Source: Calothrix brevissima NIES-22
Lineage (GTDB): Bacteria > Cyanobacteriota > Cyanobacteriia > Cyanobacteriales > Nostocaceae
Assembly: GCF_002367995.1 (NCBI RefSeq)
Contig: NZ_AP018207.1
Location: forward strand, 5,073,963 to 5,137,962
Reading direction: 5' to 3'
DNA length: 64,000 nt
Below, in pieces: positions 1 to 10,506 of the stretch; position 1 is the stretch's first letter; the number at the start of each line of letters is the position of its first letter. The translations under genes and the position numbers were made by a program. Under the pieces are notes generated by a model. The model did no database searches. It had not been told where the DNA came from and saw nothing but the letters and a program-made list of their open reading frames with translations.

Positions 1-1
1 A

Positions 2-2002
2 ATTAGCGAACAGTCAGCAGTACATCCTGATGAATTTTGGAATATTGGTCAATATTTACCTTATTACACTCATATTACTTGGTCTGGGTTAAATAATCCT
101 AGTACTTATGACGTTTTGCTACAATATAACCTAGATACAAAACAGCAAAAGCCTGTTTTTTTCCCAGCAGAACGAACACCAGAGTTAAAACCATTAACGG
201 CTTATGCTAATAACCCTCTTAAAGCCAACGAGAAAAGCAACTTAATTCCCCAACTGCGTACTTACACTAGGGAAAAACTACCTGATTACATGCTTCCTGC
301 AACATTTGTAGTTATGGAAAGTCTACCATTGACACCAAATGGGAAAATCGATCGGCGATCGCTACCTGAACCTAAAAAAGAGCGACCTATGTTAACACAA
401 GCATACGTTGCGCCCTCTACTGTACTAGAACAGCAAATCGCAGAAATTTGGTCTCAGATTCTCGAAATAGAACAAATTGGCATTTACGATAACTTTTTTG
501 AACTTGGAGGACATTCGCTGCTAATAGTCCAACTACTTGCTCAATTAGAAGACGCTATTCACATAAAACTACCTTTGTTTTACCTTCTTAAAGAGCCAAC
601 GATAGCTGGGTTAATCAAATCGATAAATCTGTTACAAAATTTCGATTCAGCCAAACCTTCTGAGGAATTTACAAAGGTAGACTTAGTAGCTGAAGCGGTC
701 TTAGACGCAACCATTTTTCCAGAAGAACCATTTATTGAATCGACAACCGAACCAGAGCATATCTTTTTGACAGGTGCAACCGGGTTTTTAGGTGCTTTTC
801 TCTTACATGAACTTCTGCAACAAACATCGGCTAAGATTTACTGTCTTGTTCGTGCTTCTAATATTCAAGAAGGTCAGTACAAAATTCAAACTAATCTAGA
901 GCGTTACATGCTCTGGAGTGGTGAATTAAATCCCAGGATAGTTCCCATTTTAGGCGATTTATCAATGCCTTTTTTGGGTTTGAATTATCAGAAATTTCAA
1001 GAATTAGCTAGTAAGCTCGACCTCATTTATCACGCGGGAGCTTTCGTTAACCTAATTTATCCTTATAATGCACTGCGAGCTACTAATGTTTTAGGAACTC
1101 AGGAAATTATTAGGTTAGCCAGTATCGGCAAAGTTACCCCCGTTCACATTATCTCAACGATTGATGTACTTAAGCCACTAATTTTTTGCGCTCCACAGCC
1201 AATCAAAGAAGATGAAATATTGGTAGATGGTGAAGGATTAACTAGAGGTTATACCCAAACTAAATGGGTTGCTGAACAGTTAGCAATAGCAGCCCAATCT
1301 CGGGGAATTCCTACTTGCATCTATAGACCAGGAATGCTCTCTGGTCATAGTCAAACAGGTGCTTATCACACGAGCGATTTAATGGGCAGAATTATCAAAG
1401 GAATAATTCAACTAGGAACTGCTCCTGATTTAGAACAATGGATAAATATAACTCCTGTAGACTATGCCAGTAAAGCGATTGTGCATTTATCAAGACAACG
1501 AGAATCTCGAGGTAAGTCCTTCCATATCATTAATCATCAAGCCTTACCTTGGAAACATCTGATAAATGAAATTCGTAGTTTCGGCTACTCAATTAAATTG
1601 CTACCATATGAAAAATGGCAAGCAGAATTACTGCAATTAGATAGTTACAGTGAAAATGTTTTAAATCCGATTAAATCGCTATTCACTGATAAGCATCCCC
1701 AAATGCAAATGACCTATTTAGAAACATTTCTATTAACAGCTCAAGTCTTTGGCTGCCAAAATACCCTAAATGGTCTGGCGAATACTTCTATTGTCTGCCC
1801 ACCAGGCGATCGTAAACTTTTAAGTACATACCTTTCCTACTTTATCAGGTGTGGTTTTTTGACCAACTCTACTGACAATACTGAAGAAAATATATTAGTA
1901 AATCAGAGAGCGGAGGAAATTACAAATCAATGGGATAACTTTAGCAAAATATCTGAATCTAACAACTGTTACCCATTTTCACTATCAACCTTAAATGAGT
2001 AA
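2..2002 (+). CDS. Nonribosomal peptide synthetase, C-terminal part (MT tail - A10 - PCP - thioester reductase), 5' partial
   Basis: The frame is open from the window edge, so the true start lies outside; 666 residues are visible. Residues 1-38 (FWNIGQYLPYYTHITWSG) look like the end of an N-methyltransferase inserted in an adenylation domain. The A9/A10 end follows (LPLTPNGKIDRR, with the A10 lysine). The carrier domain has its phosphopantetheine serine at residue 172 (FELGGHSLL). From about residue 250 there is a terminal reductase: NAD(P)-binding GATGFLG at 258-264 and the YxxxK pair Y417/K421 (GYTQTKW). Such a domain releases the peptide as an aldehyde or alcohol instead of by hydrolysis. 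The last residue added is therefore predicted to be N-methylated. The product is not predictable because the substrate-selecting A-domain is off-window. Confidence 0.9.
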   Translation: MSEQSAVHPDEFWNIGQYLPYYTHITWSGLNNPSTYDVLLQYNLDTKQQKPVFFPAERTPELKPLTAYANNPLKANEKSNLIPQLRTYTREKLPDYMLPATFVVMESLPLTPNGKIDRRSLPEPKKERPMLTQAYVAPSTVLEQQIAEIWSQILEIEQIGIYDNFFELGGHSLLIVQLLAQLEDAIHIKLPLFYLLKEPTIAGLIKSINLLQNFDSAKPSEEFTKVDLVAEAVLDATIFPEEPFIESTTEPEHIFLTGATGFLGAFLLHELLQQTSAKIYCLVRASNIQEGQYKIQTNLERYMLWSGELNPRIVPILGDLSMPFLGLNYQKFQELASKLDLIYHAGAFVNLIYPYNALRATNVLGTQEIIRLASIGKVTPVHIISTIDVLKPLIFCAPQPIKEDEILVDGEGLTRGYTQTKWVAEQLAIAAQSRGIPTCIYRPGMLSGHSQTGAYHTSDLMGRIIKGIIQLGTAPDLEQWINITPVDYASKAIVHLSRQRESRGKSFHIINHQALPWKHLINEIRSFGYSIKLLPYEKWQAELLQLDSYSENVLNPIKSLFTDKHPQMQMTYLETFLLTAQVFGCQNTLNGLANTSIVCPPGDRKLLSTYLSYFIRCGFLTNSTDNTEENILVNQRAEEITNQWDNFSKISESNNCYPFSLSTLNE

Positions 2003-2231
2003 AGAATTATGTTAATTTCTACATTAGAAATCAGTTTTTTATATACAAATGATTAGCTATAAACTGATATAGACGTATTATTCATTCATCTATGTTACTT
2101 TAAGTGATTGCGTTGTTATTTAAAGATTTTTTTGCAATTGTTATTCTTGCAATCAATTAGGGAAATATTACAAATAAGTACCTCTTCCATAAAAGTGAGC
2201 AAAATCATGCAATTGCAACAGGGAACCAATT

Positions 2232-4898
2232 ATGAAAATTAGAAAAAATCTTATACATAATTCTATTGGTTCAAGGCTATTTTTTTACGTTTTAAGTGGT
2301 GCTTTAGTAGGACTAGGTGGTATGTCATACTTTTTCTATAAAGCCCTGGAAAATCAAGCTACTAATGAAATTAAAGGTAATCTCAGTAAACAAGTTAAGT
2401 TGATTGAAGGAGAGCTTTCTAGAGTAGAGCAATCTATGGTGGATGTCTCTGCGGCGGTTAAAACCATGCAGCGTCAGGGAATGGGACAAGCACAAACCTA
2501 TAAACAATTAGCGTTTGACCTTTTTCAAGGACGTTCACCTCTCACGATGGGTCTTGGTTTTGGTCAGGCTGATTTTCAGTTAGCAAAAGACCGCCAATGG
2601 TATTGGCCATACTTTTATGTCGATCAAAAAACATCAGATCAAATAGGTGAGGTTTTACCTGCACCATATCAAGATATTCGCTACGTTGATGTACTACAAG
2701 ATAGTTACTTTAAAAAACCATACTATACATCAGTTGTAACATCAAAAACAGGTATTTGGTTAGAGCCATATCAATGGTACGGACTGACCTTGACAACCTA
2801 CACAGGCCCCATACTTGACGATCGTAACCAAGCTATTGGTGTTACAGGGATAGATATTAGTGTGACTGCTCTAGGTAAGCAACTTAAAGAATCTGTCACC
2901 AGAGGAGAAGGTTATTTTGCCATCATCAGCGAAAAAGGCAATTTGTTAGCATATCCACCCGATGCAGAAAAAGCTAAGGCACTGGCAACTTATAAAGACA
3001 TACCCCAGCTGAGGGAGGTTTGGCAACAAATTGAAAACGATAATAACGGTTTTGTACAAGCAAAGGGTAAATACTGGGTATTTCAACGCGTACATGGAAC
3101 GAATTGGTTGATGTTGGCAGTAGTACCTCAGTCAGTTGTGTTAGTTCCAGTATTATCTATCGCAGTTGGTGGTGCTTTAGGTGCTGGTATGGTACTAGCC
3201 TTAGTAGTTACCTTGTTTATCCGTCAACTCAATAATCGCTTACAACCCATTCTAGAAGAGTGTCAGAAACTGGCAGAAGCTGATGCCCAAAGGGCACTTC
3301 GTTTGGGACAAGATGGTGCAGTAATTGCAAATAGCCATAAGCCTCAAAATTTGGATTTGCTCGATGCTGACGAAATAGAAATTTTGGCACAATCGTTTAA
3401 CCAAATGGCGGTTCAATTAAAAGATTCTTTTGAGGATCTAGAATTACGCGTTGAAGAACGTACTGTGGAATTGAAGGAAGCTAAAGAATTAGCTGATAGT
3501 GCCAATCGTGCTAAAAGCGAATTCCTCGCTAATATGAGTCATGAATTACGTACTCCTCTCAACGGGATTCTAGGTTATGCCCAAATTCTGCAAGCTTCAA
3601 AAAGCTTATCAGATAAACAGCAGAAAGGCATCAATATTATTAATCAATGCGCTTCACATCTGTTAACTCTGATTAATGATATTCTTGACCTATCGAAAAT
3701 AGAAGCTCGGAAAATGGAGTTGTATCCTACAAGTTTTCATTTTCCTTCTTTCCTCCAAGCAGTTTCCGAAATTTGTCGGATTAAAGCCGAGCAGAAAGGG
3801 ATTTCTTTTGTTTACCAGCCTGACGGATTACTGCCCATAGGTATCCATGCTGATGAAAAAAGATTACGCCAAGTTTTAATTAATTTATTGGGTAATGCTA
3901 TTAAGTTTACGGAAAAAGGTAGTGTTACATTTACAGTCAAAATTCAGCAGATCCAAAATGCTTATCAAGATGAATCATCTACCTACCAAATTCGTTTTAT
4001 GGTGGAAGATACTGGTGTAGGAATGACTAGCGAACAATTAGAGAAAATATTTTTACCATTTGAGCAGGTAGGTAACGTTAAAAAACAATCAGAGGGAACT
4101 GGATTAGGTTTAGCTATCAGCCAAAAAATTGTGGCAATGATGGGCGGAACTATAGAAGTAGAAAGCCAACCCGAAAAAGGTAGCATCTTCTGGTTTGATG
4201 TAGAAATATCTGAATCTAGAGAATGGGCAGATAAATCTAAGGTTTCTCAACAGGGAACAATTATTAGTTTTCAAGGCGAAAAACGCAAAATTCTAGTAGT
4301 TGACGATCGTTGGGAAAATCGCTCTGTATTAGTGAATCTACTTGAGCCTATTGGTTTTGAAATTGTCGAAGCAAAAGATGGTCAAGAAGCATTAGAAAAA
4401 ATAGCTGAATCTATACCTGATTTAATAATTACAGATGTGAGTATGCCAGGAATGAATGGGCTAGAGATGATCCAATATTTACGAAATTCTGCTGATTGGA
4501 GTCATCTAAAAATAATTGTTTCATCTGCAAGTGTATTCGACTCTGATAAACAGAAGAGTTTAGATGCAGGCGGTGATGACTTTCTTCCTAAGCCTGTGCA
4601 AGCATCTGAGCTATTTGAAAAATTACAAATGTATCTAGAATTAGAATGGATTTATGATGATAATGATACAAATTCAGCAATTACACAAGAAGTCGTACTA
4701 CCTCCAATTGATGAATTACAACAGTTATATGAACTGGCTTTAAAAGGTCGCATTAAAGCAATACAGAACCAACTCAATAAGATAGAAAACACAGATATGA
4801 AATTTAAACCTTTTGTGCAAGAATTGCAACAGTTAGCACAAAGCTTTCAAATAGAGAAAATTCAAATTATTATGGAGAAATATATCAAAAATCAATAG
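2232..4898 (+). CDS. Hybrid sensor histidine kinase (Cache - HAMP - HisKA - HATPase - REC)
   Basis: 888 aa membrane sensor kinase. One TM helix lies near residues 13-33 and a second near 303-328. They enclose an extracytoplasmic Cache-like sensor region (about 35-300) with the aromatic-rich YWPYFYVD and [11 protein letters not shown] stretches common in such sensors. A HAMP/coiled-coil linker follows, then the dimerisation domain with phosphoacceptor H437 ([14 protein letters not shown]). The ATPase boxes come next ([24 protein letters not shown]). A receiver domain carries phospho-acceptor D735 ([12 protein letters not shown]). About 85 C-terminal residues are helical and may be an Hpt-like or effector tail, but no clear Hpt histidine motif is seen. 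It lies 55 nt upstream of a second hybrid kinase, so co-transcription is likely. The ligand is unknown. Confidence 0.9.
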   Translation: MKIRKNLIHNSIGSRLFFYVLSGALVGLGGMSYFFYKALENQATNEIKGNLSKQVKLIEGELSRVEQSMVDVSAAVKTMQRQGMGQAQTYKQLAFDLFQGRSPLTMGLGFGQADFQLAKDRQWYWPYFYVDQKTSDQIGEVLPAPYQDIRYVDVLQDSYFKKPYYTSVVTSKTGIWLEPYQWYGLTLTTYTGPILDDRNQAIGVTGIDISVTALGKQLKESVTRGEGYFAIISEKGNLLAYPPDAEKAKALATYKDIPQLREVWQQIENDNNGFVQAKGKYWVFQRVHGTNWLMLAVVPQSVVLVPVLSIAVGGALGAGMVLALVVTLFIRQLNNRLQPILEECQKLAEADAQRALRLGQDGAVIANSHKPQNLDLLDADEIEILAQSFNQMAVQLKDSFEDLELRVEERTVELKEAKELADSANRAKSEFLANMSHELRTPLNGILGYAQILQASKSLSDKQQKGINIINQCASHLLTLINDILDLSKIEARKMELYPTSFHFPSFLQAVSEICRIKAEQKGISFVYQPDGLLPIGIHADEKRLRQVLINLLGNAIKFTEKGSVTFTVKIQQIQNAYQDESSTYQIRFMVEDTGVGMTSEQLEKIFLPFEQVGNVKKQSEGTGLGLAISQKIVAMMGGTIEVESQPEKGSIFWFDVEISESREWADKSKVSQQGTIISFQGEKRKILVVDDRWENRSVLVNLLEPIGFEIVEAKDGQEALEKIAESIPDLIITDVSMPGMNGLEMIQYLRNSADWSHLKIIVSSASVFDSDKQKSLDAGGDDFLPKPVQASELFEKLQMYLELEWIYDDNDTNSAITQEVVLPPIDELQQLYELALKGRIKAIQNQLNKIENTDMKFKPFVQELQQLAQSFQIEKIQIIMEKYIKNQ

Positions 4899-4953
4899 TT
4901 TGGACGGGTGATTGCTAAAATCTATTTGTTAACAAAAATTTTTAGATAAAATA

Positions 4954-6420
4954 ATGCAAAACTCAGACACAAATTTAATTTTAATTGTTGATGATACTCC
5001 TACAAACTTAGAAGTACTTTCAGAAGCTTTAACAGATGCGGGATTTGATGTGGCAGTTGCCACTAGTGGTGAAAGTGCAATTAAGCAAATTGAATATGAA
5101 CCACCAGAGCTAATTTTATTAGATGTAATGATGCCAGGAATTGATGGATTTGAAACTTGTAAGAGATTGAAGGCAAATCCAAAAACAAAACATATTCCCA
5201 TCATTTTTATGACTGCCCTGGCTGACACAGTAGATAAAGTCAAAGGACTTTCTTTAGGTGCTGTAGATTATATTACTAAGCCGTTTCAGCAAGCAGAAGC
5301 TTTAGCTCGTATCCAAATTCATTTGAAGCTACAAAATATTAGTGTTGCTTTAGAGAAACAAAATGCACGTCTTCAACAAGAAATTCAAGAACGAGTAGCT
5401 GCCGAATTAGCATTACAAAAGTTAACTCAAGAGTTAGAGCAACGAGTATCCGAAAGAACTAAAGAACTTTCTCAAGCATTACACGATCTACAAAAGGCTC
5501 AAGTGAAACTGATCCAATCAGAAAAATTAGCGACACTGGGTCAGTTAGTAGCAGGTGTAGCACATGAAATTAATAATCCAGTCAACTTTATACATGGCAA
5601 TCTTCAGCACGCTAGTTGTTATATTGAAGACTTGCTAGCCCTCATTAGCCTTTACCAGACTCAGTTTCCTAATTCCTCGCCAGAGATTGCCAAGAAATCC
5701 AAAGAAATAGACTTGGAGTTTATCCGCTTAGATTTACCTAAAATTGTTTCTTCAATGGCAATTGGAACGCAACGGATTCAAGAAATCGTGCAATCCTTCC
5801 GCAACTTTTCCCGTCATGATGAGGCTGAAGTCAAAAAAGTAAATATCCACGATGGTTTAAACAGTACGCTGATGCTGATTGACCATCGCTTGAAGGCGAA
5901 ACCAGGTTATCCAACAATCCAAGTGATTAAAGATTATGGGAATTTGCCGCCAGTTGAGTGTTTTGCTGGCAAAATGAACCAAGTATTTATGAATGTACTC
6001 AGTAATGCAATTGACGCTTTGGAAGAGTTAATGGCAAATGCGCAGAATTTTGACCATAAATTATCACCGATAATTCGGATTCATACAGAAGTTGTAGGAG
6101 GCGATCGCATTGCTATTCGCATTACTGATAATGGGCCGGGAATTTCCGAAGCAGTACAAAAGCGGGTATTTGATCCATTCTTTACAACTAAGCCTGCTGG
6201 TAAAGGAACAGGCTTAGGGATGTCGATTAGCCATCAAATTGTGGTTGAAAAACATGGTGGCTCTTTGTACTGTATCTCCTGCCCAGGAAATGGTGCAGAG
6301 TTTGTCATTGAGATTCCCATTCGCCAGGAAAATTTTTCTGAACCCAGTTGGTGGGAATCCCCAGACATCTTAGAAACCTCTGTACAGAATTCAGAATCTT
6401 CTCTTATTGCCCAAATATAG
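4954..6420 (+). CDS. Response regulator-histidine kinase hybrid (REC - coiled coil - HisKA - HATPase)
   Basis: 488 aa soluble kinase with an N-terminal receiver. Phospho-acceptor D57 (ILLDVMMPGIDG) and K109-region ITKPF are present. A long coiled coil (about 130-190, with QERV and LEQRVSERTKEL) is followed by a HisKA motif, H204 in LVAGVAHEINNP. The HATPase N box is NVLSNAIDALEE, the G1 box ITDNGPGIS and the G2 box GKGTGLGMSISHQIV. No membrane segment is seen, so the receiver probably takes phosphate from, or is tuned by, the membrane kinase just upstream. This layout is common in filamentous cyanobacteria. About 30 residues after the G2 region are variable. Confidence 0.9.
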   Translation: MQNSDTNLILIVDDTPTNLEVLSEALTDAGFDVAVATSGESAIKQIEYEPPELILLDVMMPGIDGFETCKRLKANPKTKHIPIIFMTALADTVDKVKGLSLGAVDYITKPFQQAEALARIQIHLKLQNISVALEKQNARLQQEIQERVAAELALQKLTQELEQRVSERTKELSQALHDLQKAQVKLIQSEKLATLGQLVAGVAHEINNPVNFIHGNLQHASCYIEDLLALISLYQTQFPNSSPEIAKKSKEIDLEFIRLDLPKIVSSMAIGTQRIQEIVQSFRNFSRHDEAEVKKVNIHDGLNSTLMLIDHRLKAKPGYPTIQVIKDYGNLPPVECFAGKMNQVFMNVLSNAIDALEELMANAQNFDHKLSPIIRIHTEVVGGDRIAIRITDNGPGISEAVQKRVFDPFFTTKPAGKGTGLGMSISHQIVVEKHGGSLYCISCPGNGAEFVIEIPIRQENFSEPSWWESPDILETSVQNSESSLIAQI

Positions 6421-6591
6421 GCATGAGTGAACAAATTCAGTCAACAACTCAGTACCAGTCAGCCATTCACTCCAGCTTTTGACACAACCAAGGATGAAAA
6501 TCTCTCTTAAGAGTCAACAGTCAACAGTCAAGACTATTTTCAAGCTAGTCCCTCATGGGAACAACCCACAACCAAATATGAAAATCTCTTT

Positions 6592-6620
6592 TCCCTAGCC
6601 CCTAGCCCCTAGCCCCTATT
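6592..6620. repeat. Short tandem repeat, CCCTAGC type
   Basis: Four or so tandem copies of a 7-mer CCCTAGC lie just 3' of the hybrid-kinase operon. The same heptamer recurs at about 34933-34951, 55110-55136 and (opposite strand) 45265-45290. It is a non-coding short tandemly repeated repetitive sequence of the kind widespread in Nostoc-type genomes. Confidence 0.8.
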
Positions 6621-6655
6621 TTTCAAACTAGAGCCATTTAACTCATAACTGTGGC

Positions 6656-7402
6656 TTATTTTTGATATACCCTGCCATTGCGGACTTGTACTACTGGATG
6701 ATTGCACCTACGTACTAATTGTTCATCATGAGTAGTTATAATTACTGTTGCTCCAAAAGAATTTAACTTTTGGAGAATCTGTATCACTTGCCAAGAATTA
6801 TCTGGATCGAGGTTTCCGGTTGGTTCATCCGCTAAAAGCAGTGGTGGTGTTCCGACAATTGCTCGTGCAATGCTTACACGTTGTTGTTCTCCACCAGAAA
6901 GTTGATCGGGAAAGGAGTTCGCTTTAGAAACCAAACCCACCAGCTTTAATGTAGGTTCTAAACGACGTTGAATTTCTTTTCTGGTATACCCTTGAGCTTG
7001 CAGGACAAAAGTCACATTTTCAGCTACTGTCCGTTGGGGAATCAGTTTATAGTCTTGAAATACAATCCCAATACGTCGCCTTAATAAAGACAAGCGATCG
7101 CCCCGCAATGCGGCAATGTTGCAATTATCTACAATAACTTCCCCTTGGGTTGCCAACTCTTCACCATAAAACAGTTTCAACAGAGTTGATTTACCAGAAC
7201 CGCTAGGGCCAGTAATAAATAAAAATTCTTTTTGTTTTACTTCTAGGTTCACATCTAATAATGCGTGACAGCCATTAGCATAGGTTTTTGTGACAGCACG
7301 CAATTGCAATATCAGATTAGTACTACTATTTGGCTGGTCAGTTTCTCTGCCTTCTGGATGTATAAATTTGTGATTGGTTTCCTGAGTTGTTAAGAGCGGC
7401 AT
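6656..7402 (-). CDS. ftsE: FtsE-like ABC transporter ATP-binding protein
   Basis: About 248 aa from the ATG chosen here ([12 protein letters not shown]). An alternative upstream TTG at 7501 would add 33 residues that look unrelated to the family. Walker A is [12 protein letters not shown], the signature [14 protein letters not shown], Walker [13 protein letters not shown] and the switch His TTHDEQL. The FtsE-type sequences VTKTYANG and VFQDYKLIP support the FtsE call over a generic MacB ATPase. FtsE works with the membrane protein FtsX in cell division or peptidoglycan-hydrolase control; no ftsX lies next to it here, which is usual in cyanobacteria. No clear Shine-Dalgarno precedes the chosen start, so the start is moderately certain. 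Confidence 0.82.
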   Translation of the reverse strand: MPLLTTQETNHKFIHPEGRETDQPNSSTNLILQLRAVTKTYANGCHALLDVNLEVKQKEFLFITGPSGSGKSTLLKLFYGEELATQGEVIVDNCNIAALRGDRLSLLRRRIGIVFQDYKLIPQRTVAENVTFVLQAQGYTRKEIQRRLEPTLKLVGLVSKANSFPDQLSGGEQQRVSIARAIVGTPPLLLADEPTGNLDPDNSWQVIQILQKLNSFGATVIITTHDEQLVRRCNHPVVQVRNGRVYQK

Positions 7403-7594
7403 TGCTGAATAGTTAGGAGTATATAGATCGTATAACTGGGAAGTTGCATACAAAATAATGATTCCCAGATTGAAACAGGGAATTTCAAATTTCCCATCCA
7501 AAATTTAAAATTTATTTTGTCCGTAATACGCAGAAATTACTACTCAGAAATTATCTACTGAAGAATATACGAGCCTAAATGCATTCACAAAAAA

Positions 7595-7619
7595 ATTATC
7601 ACCCCAAAAGGGTGATAAT
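7595..7619 (-). terminator. Intrinsic terminator downstream of the WecG/TagA gene
   Basis: A perfect 10-bp inverted repeat (ATTATCACCC / GGGTGATAAT) with a 5-nt loop. Read on the minus strand it is followed by a run of seven T. It lies about 105 nt past the stop of the minus-strand glycosyltransferase, where a rho-independent terminator is expected. Confidence 0.8.
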
Positions 7620-7722
7620 CATCTGTCGCTACCGCTATGCTAACTGTAATTACTTATAAATAAATTAGAATAAGAGCATAGGGGTAAACTTCAAAGACAT
7701 GACGAGTAGGCTTTGAGAAAGT

Positions 7723-8478
7723 CTAACTAATTGCCCCTCTTGCCGTCAAATGATAAACAAAAGCTTTTAAGGCGAACTCTGGCAAAGCTAACATCCTTCG
7801 CCAGCGCCAAGGTTCTTGATAAAGGCGATATAGCCACTCTAAATTATTATTGCCTAACCAAGCTGGAGCGCGATTTTTCGTACCTGACCAAATATCAAAA
7901 CTACCACCAACACCAATCCAGATCGCTTGAGGACATAAATAGCGGTGTTGAGCAATCCATAACTCTTGACGCGGTACTCCTAAACCTACAAAAATTACTT
8001 GTGGTTGTAATTGGCTGAGAGTTTCCCGTAATTTTTCTTCTTCTTCTGGAGAATGGTAGCCGGAATGAGTACCGACTACATTTAAACTAGGAGTTTTCTG
8101 TTGACAGAATTCTGCGGCTTTTGCTGCGACTCCAGGTGCTCCACCATAGAAAAATACCTTAGTAGGGTTCTGTTGTTTTCCCAATTCTCGCAACAGTGTT
8201 TCTGCTAGTTCAATTCCAGGGCAACGTTCCACTTTTTGCCATAACAACCATCGCAAATACAGAACTACTCCCGCTCCATCGGGAATCACTAACTCGGCAT
8301 CTTGAATGACTTTAGCTAGGGCACTATTACGTTCTGCCTGCATGGTCATTTCTGCATTGAGCGTGATTACATGAGTTCCTTTACCTTGTTGCAGGCATTC
8401 TAGCAACCAGCCTGGATAGTTAGCCATCACATGAACTGGTACTCCCAACACTGAAAATGCTTTAGGCGGTTTAGACAT
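7723..8478 (-). CDS. WecB/TagA/CpsF family glycosyltransferase (GT26)
   Basis: 251 aa, the usual length for this family, which transfers N-acetylmannosaminuronate or N-acetylmannosamine to lipid-linked sugars in surface polysaccharide assembly. Visible family motifs are THVITLNAEM near the N terminus, VIPDGAGVVLYLRW, a Rossmann-like VFFYGGAPGVA segment, and the hallmark VIFVGLGVPRQELWIAQHR followed by IGVGGSFDIWSGTKNRAP. No membrane helix is obvious; binding to the membrane is normally through the basic C-terminal region (PWRWRRMLALP). It stands alone with its own terminator, so the polysaccharide pathway it serves cannot be read from context. Confidence 0.9.
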   Translation of the reverse strand: MSKPPKAFSVLGVPVHVMANYPGWLLECLQQGKGTHVITLNAEMTMQAERNSALAKVIQDAELVIPDGAGVVLYLRWLLWQKVERCPGIELAETLLRELGKQQNPTKVFFYGGAPGVAAKAAEFCQQKTPSLNVVGTHSGYHSPEEEEKLRETLSQLQPQVIFVGLGVPRQELWIAQHRYLCPQAIWIGVGGSFDIWSGTKNRAPAWLGNNNLEWLYRLYQEPWRWRRMLALPEFALKAFVYHLTARGAIS

Positions 8479-9510
8479 AGACGATTTTTACTTTAGCCTC
8501 ACACCACAATCTCTCGAAGGTTAGTTTATCAAATTTTTTAATATATTGTCTGAGGCTATTTTAGCTATCAGCAATTTATGGTGATGCATATAATACTCAA
8601 TAAATTTTCTGATAAATTTATCGGAAAACTTTTATGCTAACTATGGAAATTTTATTTGATGTGTGAACTTAGATTTTCATAGCCGATACTATAGATTGTA
8701 CTAACTAATAATGAGAATTAGCATAAATATTACCTATTCTTAGTCAGAAAAATATCTTATGTTAAGATGGGTAGTCGCTTTGGTGAAAATTTTTAGAAAT
8801 GTCGGCAATGACTCATACATTTTGGTAAGTACAAACTTCGTAAGTATTTACCAGGCGCTAAAGAATGTTCTGGATAGATTAGGCGATGCATGTAGATATA
8901 ACTCTTGTTTATAGTTCATGCTAGCGACCCAAGTAGCAACTTTTCTATTATCGGTCTGTAATCAGTGTCACCTCCAGGCAAATCTTAACTCATTTATTAA
9001 TCCCAATTAATCATCACTATCAGCAAGAGATGAGAAATAGGTGTGTTACCCTCTTTAGGTATCTGCTTGAGCTAAAAGCCTGAAAAAATAGTCTTTCCAG
9101 CTTTTTGCGAGCAGTGGATATTTTGAAGCGATCGCTTTAGTGTTTGAGCCTAGCACAACTCCTAGATCTCAGCGCAAGGTAGAATAAGGATCTGAAAATT
9201 ACCTATTCCCTAAAGATCCTAGTGGTTGTGTTTGTGCTGTAATTGTTGTAAATCTCTAGCAATAATCAGCAAAATAAATTTAATTGCTACCCACTGCATT
9301 GAGTTGGGGTTTAGCTTTCTTAATTCTATGATGAGATTGTCACTTTCCTGAGAGAATGAATGCCTATGGCATTGGTAGCACCTTCACGTGTTAGCCTTAC
9401 TCATAAAGCATTTCTACATTTTTGTACAAATGTTGGTGACTGCATTTCCTACAAGTTTTGAGTAAACTCGATTTTACAGTTTAAGGTAGTGTAACGGGCG
9501 GAAGTTGACT
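8479..9510. other. Long intergenic region, no gene recognised
   Basis: About 1 kb between the divergent WecG gene and the NarL-type regulator. It is AT-rich, and no ORF with a convincing ribosome site or family match was found. HIP1 is sparse (a GCGATCGC near 9127). It presumably contains two divergent promoters and the leader of the regulator gene. No strong palindrome or terminator stood out. Confidence 0.5.
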
Positions 9511-10230
9511 ATGAGTAAAATTCGTATTGCTCTGATTGAAGATCATGACCTCACCCGTGTGGGTATTCGGACAGCACTACTACAAAAAGAGGAAATTGAA
9601 ATTGTAGGAGAAGCTGCCAATGCTGCGGAAGGTCTAAAAATGCTGAAAACGCAACAACCGGATATTGCGATTGTAGACATTGGCTTACCAGATAAAGATG
9701 GTATTGAGTTGACGCGGGAGTTAAAGTCTACGAGTAATGGCTCAGAGTTAAAAACCAAGGTACTAATTTTAACACTGAGAGATAACAAAGAAGCAGTACT
9801 TGCAGCTTTTGCGGCTGGGGCTGATTCTTACTGTATGAAGGATATTAAATTTGATAATTTGCTAGAGGCAGTGCGAGTCACATACAATGGCAATGCCTGG
9901 ATAGATCCGGCGATCGCGAGGATTGTCTTACAACAAGCACAACAAAATCCAGCTAAACAAGATTTAGTATCATTAGAGACTAGAAATAACTTTAATAACT
10001 CTGGCACTGGGGAGGCTCAAGAACATATAGATCCTTACATCCTGACAGAAAGAGAATTAGAAGTGTTACAGTTGATTGTTGAAGGTTGTAGCAATGCAGT
10101 CATCGCAGAAAGGCTTTACATCACCGTGGGGACAGTGAAAACTCACGTCCGAAATATTTTAAACAAGCTATGCGCTGACGATCGCACTCAAGCGGCAGTT
10201 CGTGCTTTGCGATCGGGATTGGTTGGCTAA
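9511..10230 (+). CDS. NarL/LuxR-family response regulator
   Basis: 239 aa from the ATG at 9511 (MSKIRIALIEDHDLTR). A TTG two codons upstream is possible, but the ATG is better placed after GGCGGAAG. The receiver domain has phospho-acceptor D56 (IVDIGLPDKDGIEL) and conserved K108 region YCMKDI. A linker of about 40 residues leads to a LuxR-type helix-turn-helix (LTERELEVLQLIVEG, then VGTVKTHVRNILNKL) at the C terminus. It is a DNA-binding transcription factor of a two-component system; no cognate kinase adjoins it. It is separated by 276 nt from the phosphatase gene that follows, so co-transcription is uncertain. Confidence 0.9.
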   Translation: MSKIRIALIEDHDLTRVGIRTALLQKEEIEIVGEAANAAEGLKMLKTQQPDIAIVDIGLPDKDGIELTRELKSTSNGSELKTKVLILTLRDNKEAVLAAFAAGADSYCMKDIKFDNLLEAVRVTYNGNAWIDPAIARIVLQQAQQNPAKQDLVSLETRNNFNNSGTGEAQEHIDPYILTERELEVLQLIVEGCSNAVIAERLYITVGTVKTHVRNILNKLCADDRTQAAVRALRSGLVG

Positions 10231-10506
10231 GGTGAAGTTGAGCCATTTTCTGTTCGGAAACGAAGGATGATAAAAAATCTACAACCCCGAGCAAAATATT
10301 TGCGTGCAAAGTGGGTATCTTTTCTATAGGACTTCTATTTGATTTGTGCGCCTGCTAGCTATATACCCTGGAAAGAGCTTTCTTTTCTGGTGGTTATCGC
10401 TTGCCTACACTATATGGTGTTGATTTTTGATTATGTCATTATTTATTAGGTGTCATAAAAATAACACTTTTGCTCAATACCAGTATCCAAAAAGTTAAAG
10501 TCACAT

